Shown here: piece after piece, positions 35,260-42,328 of the stretch
Numbering within the stretch: the first letter of the stretch is position 1
Layout: the number at the start of each line of letters is the position of its first letter
Assembly (NCBI GenBank): GCA_029938135.1
Contig: JAPYOO010000013.1
Location: 1-42,328 of the forward strand
From: Bermanella sp.
GTDB lineage: Bacteria; Pseudomonadota; Gammaproteobacteria; Pseudomonadales; Oceanobacteraceae
DNA: 42,328 bases
Direction: 5' to 3'
The notes under the pieces: model-generated
Seen by the model: the letters and a program-made list of their open reading frames with translations, nothing else
The model's database searches: none
What the model was told of the DNA's origin: nothing
Program-made: the position numbers and the translations under genes

Positions 35260-37129
35260 TTTTCACCTATTACGGCCAGAGTGGTTATTGGCATTTGTGC
35301 CATTATTATTAACGCTTATTTTTCAGCGTCGCCATAAAGCGTTAAGCGGCCAGTGGAAAAATATTATCGCCCCCCAGCTTCAGCAGTATTTGTTAAAGAA
35401 AACAGCGAATGCTTCCAGCAACAACAGCCTATTTATTGGCGCGTTATGGGTTGCGGCTGTACTGGCCATATTAGCGTTATCTGGACCGAGCTGGCAGAAA
35501 CAACCCTCTCAAGTTTATAGCAGTCAATCTGGTTTAATTATCGCGTTAGACTTATCGTTATCCATGACGTCTCAGGATTTAAGTCCTTCACGATTACAGC
35601 GGGCAAAATATAAAATCACCGATATTTTAAAACAGCCCCAACACGACAACATAGCCCTTATTGCCTATGCAGGCGATGCCCACGTAGCCAGCCCACTGAC
35701 CAAGGACGTGAAAACCATACTTAACATGCTGCCGGTATTAAGCCCCTACATTATGCCCACGCCTGGTAGCAACTTAGTCTCCTTGGTTAATGAAGCCATT
35801 GATTTATTTGAGCAAGGGAAAAGTAAACCCAGAAAACTATTATTGATTACCGATGGTGTAGAGCAACAAGATATTGATGTGATAGCGCCACGACTTAAAA
35901 AGGCCAAAATACAATTGGCTATTTTAGCGGTGGGCACGGCACAAGGGGCACCTATTGTAAAACCCGACGGCCATTTCTTTAAAGACGCTAACGGTCAAGT
36001 CATTATGCCAACGTTGGAATGGGATAATTTACAGCAACTTAGCCAAGCCACTGACGCCAGATTAACTAAAATTAGCAGTACCGATAACGACATTGATTAT
36101 TTGATTGGCTCAAATTCGCTTGAGAGCGATTTTGAACAACAAGAAAAAACGGTGGAATTTGACCAATGGTTAGACAGTGGTTACTGGTTAATATTACCGC
36201 TGCTAATTTTATCGTTAACCCTATTTCGCAGGGGCATGTTACTGGTGGCATTAGTGGCCATATTTAACGCGCCACAGCCCTCATGGGCTGAAAATAACCT
36301 ACCAGACGTATTATTAAACAGTAATCAACTGGCGCAAAAACAATTTAAAAAAGACCCTAAACTGGCAGCCCAATTATTTAATGACCCACAATGGAAGGCC
36401 AGCAGTTTATATGAAGCTGGCGACTACCAAGGCGCTTTAGACATTTGGCAGCAATATGATGACGCACAAAGCCAATACAATGCGGCCAATGCATTGGCTC
36501 GACTAAGCAAGTTTGATGACGCCATTGAAAAGTATGATGAGTCCCTATTACAAAACCCAGACTTAACGGATGCACGTGAAAATAAAGCCCTAGTGACAGC
36601 TTTAAAAAAGCAGCAAGAAAAACAAGATGGGGAAAACGGCGAAAAAGGTGAGGACGGAGAAAAAGGCGAAAAAGGCGAGGACGGCGAAAAGTCTGAGCAG
36701 GGATCTCAAGATGGGGAAAAAGAAGAAGGCAAAAATCAGCAAAAATCAGCATCTGACAAAGAATCTCAAGACGAGTCAGGACAGGATGGAGAAGAATCCG
36801 AAAGCAGCAACCCCACTGATTCGCAAGAGCAAAAGGAATCGCAAAACCCTTTGAGTCAGGAACAAACAGAAGAAGAAAAAGAGAAACAACAAGCGGCCCA
36901 AGCAAAGAAAAGTGAACAAGATAGCGAACAACCAACTGAAGATGGCAAAGCCGTCCAACAAGAACCGGTTAAAACCACGCAGCAACTTGAAAAAGAACAA
37001 GCCATGCAGCAATGGATAGAACGTATTCCAGATGATCCTGGTGGTTTATTGCGCAATAAATTTCTATATCAATATAAAAACAGAAACCCCGAAAACAACA
37101 ATAAAAATGGAGATAGGAAACCGTGGTAA
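35252..37129 (+). CDS. BatB/BatC-type VWA-TPR protein with acidic low-complexity tail
   Basis: A 625-residue fusion of BatB and BatC. Two helices at the N-terminus precede a VWA domain with the MIDAS motif DLSLS (Asp100, Ser102, Ser104) and LITDGVEQQ. A transmembrane helix follows near 310-350. A TPR region is at about 380-455 (SLYEAGDYQGALDIW, YNAANALARLSKFDDAIEKYDESLLQNPDLTDA). From about 458 to 600 the protein is almost only Glu, Gln, Lys, Ser, Asp and Gly, including collagen-like GEX triplets. It ends in a basic IPDDPGGLLRNKFLYQYKNR segment conserved in BatC. AAGGGGA precedes the ATG, which overlaps the batA stop by 8 nt. Confidence 0.92.
   Translation: MSDFHLLRPEWLLAFVPLLLTLIFQRRHKALSGQWKNIIAPQLQQYLLKKTANASSNNSLFIGALWVAAVLAILALSGPSWQKQPSQVYSSQSGLIIALDLSLSMTSQDLSPSRLQRAKYKITDILKQPQHDNIALIAYAGDAHVASPLTKDVKTILNMLPVLSPYIMPTPGSNLVSLVNEAIDLFEQGKSKPRKLLLITDGVEQQDIDVIAPRLKKAKIQLAILAVGTAQGAPIVKPDGHFFKDANGQVIMPTLEWDNLQQLSQATDARLTKISSTDNDIDYLIGSNSLESDFEQQEKTVEFDQWLDSGYWLILPLLILSLTLFRRGMLLVALVAIFNAPQPSWAENNLPDVLLNSNQLAQKQFKKDPKLAAQLFNDPQWKASSLYEAGDYQGALDIWQQYDDAQSQYNAANALARLSKFDDAIEKYDESLLQNPDLTDARENKALVTALKKQQEKQDGENGEKGEDGEKGEKGEDGEKSEQGSQDGEKEEGKNQQKSASDKESQDESGQDGEESESSNPTDSQEQKESQNPLSQEQTEEEKEKQQAAQAKKSEQDSEQPTEDGKAVQQEPVKTTQQLEKEQAMQQWIERIPDDPGGLLRNKFLYQYKNRNPENNNKNGDRKPW
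36629..36691 (+). repeat. Collagen-like Gly-Glu-X triplet repeat in batB/C
   Basis: Twenty-one codons encode seven successive Gly-Glu-X triplets (X = Asn, Lys or Asp). At DNA level the 18-nt unit GGCGAAAAAGGTGAGGAC recurs with small changes two units on. The tract lies in the low-complexity tail of the TPR/VWA protein, so it is a protein repeat and not a CRISPR or VNTR outside a gene. Slippage could change its length. Confidence 0.8.
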
Positions 37130-38787
37130 AACAATCTTTATTATTTTTGTGCCTAATTTTTTCAATGGCCACAAGCTGGGCGGTCACTTTTGAAAGCTCG
37201 ATAGATCGCAGCAAAATCAGTGAGGGGGAGTCACTCATCCTTACAGTGCGCTACAACAACAATATTCTATCGGGTAGTCCAGACTTCAGCCCACTTAAAC
37301 AACAGTTTGAGGTTCTTAACCAGCAACGAAAAAATAGTTTTCAGTTTGTAAATGGCCAAAGTAATTCGTGGACGGTGTGGACCGTACATTTGATGCCCAA
37401 ACGCTTAGGTAATTTAGTGATCCCTTCGTTAAGTTTTAAAGGGGAAACCAGCGCAGTCATTCAGGTGCAGGTAGAAAAACTATCTAATAGCATTAAGAGC
37501 CAGCAACAAAAAGAAGTCTTTTTTCACACTGAAATCGATGTGAAAACCGCCTATGTGCAGGGTCAAATTTTATATTCAGAAAAGCTTTATTATTCAGTGC
37601 AACTTGATAATAACCAACTAAGCGATGTTGAAGTGGATGAAGCCGTAGTGCAATCACTAGGTGGAGTTAAAAGCTATCGCATCCAATTAAATGGTCGTAC
37701 CTTGGGCGTCTTCGAGCGCAACTATGCTATTTATCCGCAAGTAAGCGGTGAATTGATCATACCCGGCCCAAGATATACAGGCGAAGTCGACAATGGTCGC
37801 TGGCGTGCTGGCCGACCCGTGAGAGCGAGCCACCCTCCCCTTAAAATTCAGGTGTTACCACAACCCGCTAATTACCCCCAGGCCACATGGTTACCTGCCC
37901 AAGCGCTTAGCTTGGACTATAAGTGGCAAGGCAAAACGGAGTCTTTAATTTTAGGAGAGCCCCTTACTTTACAAATTGAGCTCAAAGCCCAAGGGCTTAG
38001 CCAAGCTCAACTGCCCGACATTATTTTAAAACCCACTAAGGGCTTTAAATATTATCCCGATCAAGCCAAAACTCAGGACCTCACCACCGATAAAGGAATA
38101 ATGGGCGTACGCAGTCAAAGTATCGCCATAGTCCCCACCGAGATAGGCAGCCATACCCTGCCAGAAGTACGTATTCCTTGGTGGAATACACAGCATGGGC
38201 GAATAGAGTACGCGGTGATACCCGCTCAGCGATTAACCACCTTTGATAACGGCCAAAACAAAGACAATCAGCCAAGTACACCACTGCCAGACACACTACC
38301 AGCCACCGCTGCGAACGATTCTGATGCCCGATATTCTGAGCAAACATCCATCTTATGGCCTGTTATCAGTTTAATCTTATTAATCCTCTGGTTAATCACT
38401 CTAGGTTTATGGTGGTCCACTCAAATTAAAAAGCCGCTTATGGAGCCGACAAATTCGTTACCCGGCGTGAAAAATCCACGCTTAAAAGACATTCGCCAAG
38501 CGTGCCGAAATAATGATGCCCATCAGGCCCGTAGTCACATTCTAAGCTGGGCTAGGGAGCAATGGTCACTTGAAAGCAACAGCCTAAACGCGTTAGCACT
38601 GCAAATTAACGACCCTACACTTGCCACCGCTCTACAAGAATTGGATAACAGCCTGTTCTCGCCGCTAGCCAATGACTCTTGGCAAGGGGAGTACCTATGG
38701 CAACTAATTTCGGCTCATAAGCCCGGCAAAAAAATGGCTGCATCAGCCCTTAGCCCTTTATACCCAACTGAAGCTTCAAGGAGCTAA
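37123..38787 (+). CDS. batD: BatD-type protein
   Basis: A 554-residue protein with a signal peptide (LLFLCLIFSMATSWA), then beta-rich BatD repeats (SKISEGESLILTVRYNN; FEVLNQQRKNSFQFVNGQSNSWTVWTVHLMPKRLGNLVIPSL), a transmembrane helix (WPVISLILLILWLITLGLWW) near 410-430 and a short cytoplasmic helical domain. It is the standard last member of the Bat operon and sits mainly in the periplasm. The start is GTG, overlapping the previous stop by 7 nt, with AGGAAA upstream. Confidence 0.92.
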   Translation: MVKQSLLFLCLIFSMATSWAVTFESSIDRSKISEGESLILTVRYNNNILSGSPDFSPLKQQFEVLNQQRKNSFQFVNGQSNSWTVWTVHLMPKRLGNLVIPSLSFKGETSAVIQVQVEKLSNSIKSQQQKEVFFHTEIDVKTAYVQGQILYSEKLYYSVQLDNNQLSDVEVDEAVVQSLGGVKSYRIQLNGRTLGVFERNYAIYPQVSGELIIPGPRYTGEVDNGRWRAGRPVRASHPPLKIQVLPQPANYPQATWLPAQALSLDYKWQGKTESLILGEPLTLQIELKAQGLSQAQLPDIILKPTKGFKYYPDQAKTQDLTTDKGIMGVRSQSIAIVPTEIGSHTLPEVRIPWWNTQHGRIEYAVIPAQRLTTFDNGQNKDNQPSTPLPDTLPATAANDSDARYSEQTSILWPVISLILLILWLITLGLWWSTQIKKPLMEPTNSLPGVKNPRLKDIRQACRNNDAHQARSHILSWAREQWSLESNSLNALALQINDPTLATALQELDNSLFSPLANDSWQGEYLWQLISAHKPGKKMAASALSPLYPTEASRS

Positions 38788-38788
38788 A

Positions 38789-38956
38789 ATGGATAATGAC
38801 GATACATTATGCCCCTGTGGCAGTGGTAAAGACTTCGAGCAATGCTGCAAAAAAGAATACGATGCATTGAATATGGCACGTGCCAAGCTAAAAGCCGCCA
38901 TGAAGGACCCTATTAGGGCACAAGAGCTTAAAAAACTGCTAAAAGAACATAAATAG
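38789..38956 (+). CDS. SEC-C zinc-binding microprotein
   Basis: A 55-residue protein, MDNDDTLCPCGSGKDFEQCC followed by a helical lysine-rich tail. The motif C8-x-C10-x8-C19-C20 (CPCGSGK) is the SEC-C metal-binding motif found at the C-terminus of SecA and YecA, where zinc is bound by three cysteines and a His or Cys. AAGGAG is 5 nt upstream, and the ATG lies 1 nt after the batD stop, so it belongs to the Bat operon. The tail KAAMKDPIRAQELKKLLKEHK is likely a helix. Function is unknown; SecB or ribosome contact is a guess from SecA. Confidence 0.85.
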   Translation: MDNDDTLCPCGSGKDFEQCCKKEYDALNMARAKLKAAMKDPIRAQELKKLLKEHK

Positions 38957-39012
38957 GCCAAGGCGCTTTTTTCAAATTGTCTATACTCAACTTATCAAGT
39001 AAGAGTATCGGC

Positions 39013-40230
39013 ATGAAAATAGCGGTAGTCATTGAAGACGATAAAATCTCTCAAAAGTATATCCAACGCGCTCTTAACAGCGTGGTTGAGTTACATTTTG
39101 CAGATAATGGCACGGATGGCCTAGCACTGGTTTCGGATTTAAAACCCGACATCATTATCTTGGATGTGGAGTTACCAGATGCCAATGGCTACGAGCTCTG
39201 CCACGAAATACGCCATCATAGCGAATTTGTATTCACCCCTATTTTGTTTATCACCGGACACACCAGTCTGGATGACCGCATTAAGGGTTACAGCGCGGGT
39301 GGTGATGACTATCTAGCCAAACCCTTTGAATCAAGTGAAGTCGTGGCCAAAGTTAAAGCACTGCTTCGCAACCATGAACACAAAGTAAGCCTACAAAGCC
39401 AATTCAAGGAAGCGCAAAGTACCGCTATTGAGTCGATGACGGGGGCCAGTGAACTTGGCCTAATCGTGCAGTTTTTTGAAAAAACCTATGCCATTAGTAA
39501 TTTTGATCAATTGGCGCAGTCCATCTTTCATATATTTAAAAGCCTCGAACTCAACACCTGTTTAATTTTTGAAACCGAACAAAAAAACTATTTTTTTAGT
39601 AGCGAGGCCACCAGCAAACCGCTCGAACAAGAACTAATGGAGCGCTTACGCGAAGAAGACCGTTTCTTTGATTTTGGTCACCGCACTCAAATAAACTACC
39701 CGGTAGTGGCCTGCTTAGTTAAAAATATGCCCATGGATGATCCTGCCCGCTACGGACGGTATAAGGATGTCATCCCTCCCATTTTGGCCTGCGCCAATCA
39801 AAAGGTAATGCAACTTGAAATGGAAATGCTGTTACAAGAACATACGATAAATTTTTCCGATAGCTTTAAAAATATTAGGATGACGCTGGATGATTTGGCC
39901 AATCAAATGCGCAACGGCCAAGAAAGTGGCAGCTCCTTGCTCACTGAGCTATTAATGTCACTAGAAGCGGCTATGCCTACGCTTGGCTTAGATGAAGACC
40001 AAGAAGTGTATTTAATGCGCAGCATTGAGAGCAAGGTTAATGAAGCGATGAGTAAGGTGCAATCTTACGAAACCATTCAAGTGACCTTTGACAGCTTAAT
40101 TCGCCTACTTCAACATTTAGTCGATCAGCAAGAGGATTTAGTCGATAACCTAGTATGCAAAGAGGGATTGGCCGAAGAAAAAGGACCTGAAAATACCAAC
40201 CAAGACAGTGACGACGTTGAACTCTTTTAG
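39013..40230 (+). CDS. Response regulator with unassigned C-terminal region
   Basis: A 405-residue protein. The REC domain (about 1-120) is complete: acidic pair EDD (8-10), phosphoacceptor Asp51 in IIILDVELPDANGYE, and Lys103 in DDYLAKPF. Residues about 140-270 look like a degenerate GAF-type fold (FDQLAQSIFHIFKSLELNTCLIFE; INYPVVACLVKNMP; YGRYKDVIPPILACANQKV). Residues about 270-405 are helical and acidic. There is no DNA-binding, GGDEF, EAL or kinase motif, and no histidine kinase is nearby. ATG 39013 has AAGAG 7 nt upstream. Confidence 0.88.
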   Translation: MKIAVVIEDDKISQKYIQRALNSVVELHFADNGTDGLALVSDLKPDIIILDVELPDANGYELCHEIRHHSEFVFTPILFITGHTSLDDRIKGYSAGGDDYLAKPFESSEVVAKVKALLRNHEHKVSLQSQFKEAQSTAIESMTGASELGLIVQFFEKTYAISNFDQLAQSIFHIFKSLELNTCLIFETEQKNYFFSSEATSKPLEQELMERLREEDRFFDFGHRTQINYPVVACLVKNMPMDDPARYGRYKDVIPPILACANQKVMQLEMEMLLQEHTINFSDSFKNIRMTLDDLANQMRNGQESGSSLLTELLMSLEAAMPTLGLDEDQEVYLMRSIESKVNEAMSKVQSYETIQVTFDSLIRLLQHLVDQQEDLVDNLVCKEGLAEEKGPENTNQDSDDVELF

Positions 40231-40409
40231 CTATTACACTTTTAAAGAGCAACGCTTAGCTTAAGTTTGTCCTTGCTGAATCCAGGTCACTCCCCCACCC
40301 AGCTTCCTACTTAAAAATGCTCAATATTCTTGCAAGTAAATTTACAACCCTCCAGTGATTATCGGATCAATTGCCGTATAATAGGCTTGATCTAACACAT
40401 GAGACCAAC

Positions 40410-41882
40410 ATGACGACCCTGCTTGATTTAAATTATGTACTACGTTTTCAATCTCTTCCTAGTGAGCTCTATTCAAATGTATTACCACAGGGTATTAATA
40501 ACCCTAAGTTAGTTGTAAGCAGTCATTCCACGGCATCTCTATTAGGGCTAGACTCTATCGCTCTTGAAACACAAGAAAGCCTAAAATTACTCAGCGGCCA
40601 AGGCGTGTTAAGTACTTGGCAGTCTATTGCTATGAAATATACGGGCCATCAATTTGCACAATACAATCCCAACTTGGGTGATGGCCGCGGGTTATTACTG
40701 GCTCAAGTTGAGCATAAAAACATTACATGGGATATGCATCTTAAGGGAGCAGGGGCGACTCCCTACTCCCGCCAAGGGGATGGTCGTGCGGTGTTACGTT
40801 CAAGCATTCGTGAATTCCTGGCCAGCGAAGCGCTGGCCGCATTAAATGTTCCAACCACTAGAGCATTATGCGTAATAGACAGTGACAGCCCTGTTTATCG
40901 TGAGCAACAAGAGACCGCCGCCACCCTCGTTAGGGTAGCCCAAAGCCATATCCGATTTGGCCACTTTGAATTTTGCTCCTTTAGTAATAAACCGGAGTTA
41001 CTTAAAACACTGTGTGATTATGTTATACATGAGCACTACCCAGAATTAGATAATGAGCCACAAAAATACTTAGTATTCTTTAAAAACACACTACAAAAGA
41101 CGGCTGAATTGATGGCGCACTGGCAAAGCATTGGTTTTGCACATGGCGTAATGAATACCGATAATATGTCAATATTAGGTGATACTTTTGACTTTGGGCC
41201 CTTCGCATTTATGGATGAGTATGAACCCAGTTTTATTTGTAATCATAGCGATTACCAAGGACGCTATGCCTTCAATCAACAGCCCAACATTGCGAACTGG
41301 AACCTGTCCGTACTGGCACAAGCCTTATTACCACTGACCAACAAAGAAGATTTAATGCAACAACTTGAAAGTTTTTCTGACTATTTTAAAGAGTCTTTTT
41401 TCACAAAAATGAATGCCAAATTTGGATTTATATGCGCATTCGATTCCCACCAAGACTTTATAGATGACAGTTTGAAAATGTTGGCGAGCTGTAAACTTGA
41501 TTATAGTTATTTTTTCCGCAAGCTAAACAATATCCACATTGAAAGTGTACGCCAAGAAATACGTAACCATTGTCTAGATATCAACTTATTTGATCGTTGG
41601 TATACACAATATGAGCAAGCCTTAGTGAAAGATGGGCAAGTGCCAGATGAGGCCTCTCAAATTAAGCGCAAAAATAATATGGATAACGTTAACCCTAAAT
41701 ATATATTACGTAATTACCTGGCCCAAAATGCGATATTGGCCGCACAGCTTGGAGATTACTCGCAAGTACAAACCCTGCATAACGTTTTAAGTAAGCCTTT
41801 TGATGAACAACCTGAATTTGAAGAATACGCACAACTCCCACCCGACTGGGGCAAAAAGCTAGAAATCAGCTGCTCGTCTTAG
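40410..41882 (+). CDS. selO: Protein adenylyltransferase SelO
   Basis: A 490-residue SelO (YdiU) pseudokinase that transfers AMP to Ser, Thr or Tyr of target proteins and is linked to redox homeostasis. Signatures are YTGHQFAQYNPNLGDGRGLLLAQV in pieces (77-100), LKGAGATPYSRQGDGRAVLRSSIREFLASEA, GFAHGVMNTDNMSILG (metal-binding) and FGPFAFMDEYEP. The C-terminus ends SCSS, as bacterial SelO often does, with Cys in place of the eukaryotic selenocysteine. A TATAAT hexamer at 40377-40382 lies 27 nt before the ATG and may be its -10 box, though no -35 is clear. Confidence 0.96.
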   Translation: MTTLLDLNYVLRFQSLPSELYSNVLPQGINNPKLVVSSHSTASLLGLDSIALETQESLKLLSGQGVLSTWQSIAMKYTGHQFAQYNPNLGDGRGLLLAQVEHKNITWDMHLKGAGATPYSRQGDGRAVLRSSIREFLASEALAALNVPTTRALCVIDSDSPVYREQQETAATLVRVAQSHIRFGHFEFCSFSNKPELLKTLCDYVIHEHYPELDNEPQKYLVFFKNTLQKTAELMAHWQSIGFAHGVMNTDNMSILGDTFDFGPFAFMDEYEPSFICNHSDYQGRYAFNQQPNIANWNLSVLAQALLPLTNKEDLMQQLESFSDYFKESFFTKMNAKFGFICAFDSHQDFIDDSLKMLASCKLDYSYFFRKLNNIHIESVRQEIRNHCLDINLFDRWYTQYEQALVKDGQVPDEASQIKRKNNMDNVNPKYILRNYLAQNAILAAQLGDYSQVQTLHNVLSKPFDEQPEFEEYAQLPPDWGKKLEISCSS

Positions 41883-41928
41883 GCGGAATCCCTAATAATT
41901 TTGTGGGTTTACACTTTATTTGCGTACC

Positions 41929-41956
41929 GCCCACTCTCTATATGTTGAGAGTGGGC
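41929..41956. terminator. Hairpin downstream of selO
   Basis: GCCCACTCTC (41929-41938), an 8-nt loop and GAGAGTGGGC (41947-41956) form a perfect 10-bp stem, 46 nt after the selO stop. No T-run follows, so intrinsic termination is doubtful; a Rho-linked or processing role is possible. Confidence 0.5.
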
Positions 41957-42301
41957 ACAACTTCAAGCACACAACCCCTGTTAAAAGGCTTTTGACGCTA
42001 AATCCGCGCGTTGACAATGCTCCTTTCTATACACGCCCTCGGACACGATGGAAATCAAGTGCATAAAGTGCGCCATTTATTGATAAAATAGCCTTGAAAT
42101 CGCCCAAAATTTAGGGCTGAAATAAAACAGATAAATTGAATAGTATTGCCAAATTAGGGTTTTATTTAAAACAAATTGGGACTACTATGAGCCTGATCTA
42201 TATCGCAATCTTTAGGTTGCTTCATAGATTAGTATTAAAGGTTACGTTGATTTAGCGTAATAATTGCCAACAGCTGTTGGCCCAAAAGAAGAGTACACAG
42301 C
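41957..42301 (+). promoter_or_regulatory. Leader region of the cold-shock gene
   Basis: The selO-to-csp interval is 419 nt; this part, past the selO hairpin, has no annotated gene on either strand. TTGACA at 42011-42016 lacks a well-spaced -10. GCCAACAGCTGTTGGC (42266-42281) is a perfect 16-bp palindrome, 20 nt before the csp ATG, able to fold into a 6-bp hairpin in the mRNA. A hydrophobic 22-codon frame (42187-42255) has GGGA upstream. Long structured leaders are known for cspA, so a regulatory leader is likely. Confidence 0.5.
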
Positions 42302-42328
42302 ATGTCACGTGTTTCAGGAACCGTTAAG
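42302..42328 (+). CDS. Cold-shock protein (CspA family), first nine codons
   Basis: The frame MSRVSGTVK runs off the window edge. It matches the usual start of CspA-type proteins, in which S-G-T-V-K-W-F-N begins the first RNA-binding strand. AAGAAGAG lies about 9 nt upstream of the ATG. The protein would bind single-stranded RNA and DNA as a chaperone. The short length limits certainty, but the motif and long leader agree. Confidence 0.8.

Noticed and set aside
36629-36691. Possible CRISPR or intergenic tandem repeat
   Set aside because: The repeats are in frame, encode Gly-Glu-X triplets, have no spacers, and lie within a coding sequence; no cas genes are present.
36378-36935. 185-codon minus-strand frame opposite batB/C
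   Set aside because: Lies wholly inside the strongly supported batB/C gene. Its Phe/Leu/Arg-rich composition is simply the antisense of the Glu/Lys/Gly-rich tail.
40354-40382. Complete sigma-70 promoter for selO
   Set aside because: TATAAT at 40377-40382 is perfect, but no -35 hexamer lies at suitable spacing; kept only as a note in the selO entry.
42011-42033. TTGACA as a full promoter for the cold-shock gene
   Set aside because: The nearest -10-like sequence (TATACA) is only 11 nt away, too short for sigma-70, and no better hexamer is at 16-18 nt.

Overview
The window looks like the chromosome of an AT-leaning marine gammaproteobacterium, most likely Oceanospirillales/Pseudomonadales-type. 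That placement is inference from gene content and order: a fused RlmKL methyltransferase next to rmf and pyrD, a giant NAD-glutamate dehydrogenase next to a MoxR/Bat operon, and PA1571-like and DUF2835 small proteins. As I recall, several of these neighbourhoods also occur in Pseudomonas. No phage, insertion sequence, CRISPR array or other mobile element is visible. Gene density is high and most genes are recognisable core or conserved accessory functions.

Layout. 1-390: a tRNA-Glu/tRNA-Gly unit on the minus strand with a good promoter. 390-2690: a membrane-anchored unknown, then an oxidative-stress group on the minus strand (msrB, glutathione peroxidase, OhrR-like regulator) with an OhrR-type palindrome in front of the peroxidase. 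2940-5750: alanine aminotransferase alaA, an unknown, a COG1092-type methyltransferase and a 50-residue PA1571-like protein. 5764-10096: a compact minus-strand run epmC-rhlB-unknown-xni-pdxB. 10230-14245: a MATE exporter, an unknown, a short peptidoglycan glycosyltransferase and a tetratricopeptide-like lipoprotein, closed by a terminator. 14336-16582: a lipoprotein, a glutaredoxin-like protein and a DUF5610-like protein on the minus strand. 16818-19519: a fatty acid desaturase, then LemA with a GIDE-type membrane protein that carries a canonical EF-hand loop. 19514-26687: pepD, an ammonium transporter, rlmKL, rmf, pyrD and a DUF2835 protein. 26778-31628: gdhB. 31849-38956: a tightly overlapping moxR-DUF58-DUF4381-batA-batB/C-batD operon ending in a 55-residue SEC-C protein. 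39013-42328: an orphan response regulator, selO, and the first nine codons of a cold-shock protein behind a long structured leader.

Functional themes are peroxide and protein-redox repair (msrB, gpx, ohrR, selO, glutaredoxin-like), ribosome and translation maintenance (rlmKL, rmf, epmC, rhlB, csp), nitrogen and glutamate metabolism (alaA, amt, gdhB, pepD), and envelope integrity (GT51 enzyme, lipoproteins, Bat operon, LemA/GIDE). The most interesting leads are the OhrR-type operator at gpx, the EF-hand in the GIDE protein, the dyad inside the rmf promoter, the collagen-like tail and SEC-C partner of the Bat operon, the response regulator with an unassigned output region, and the csp leader with a hydrophobic 22-codon reading frame and a perfect 16-bp palindrome.
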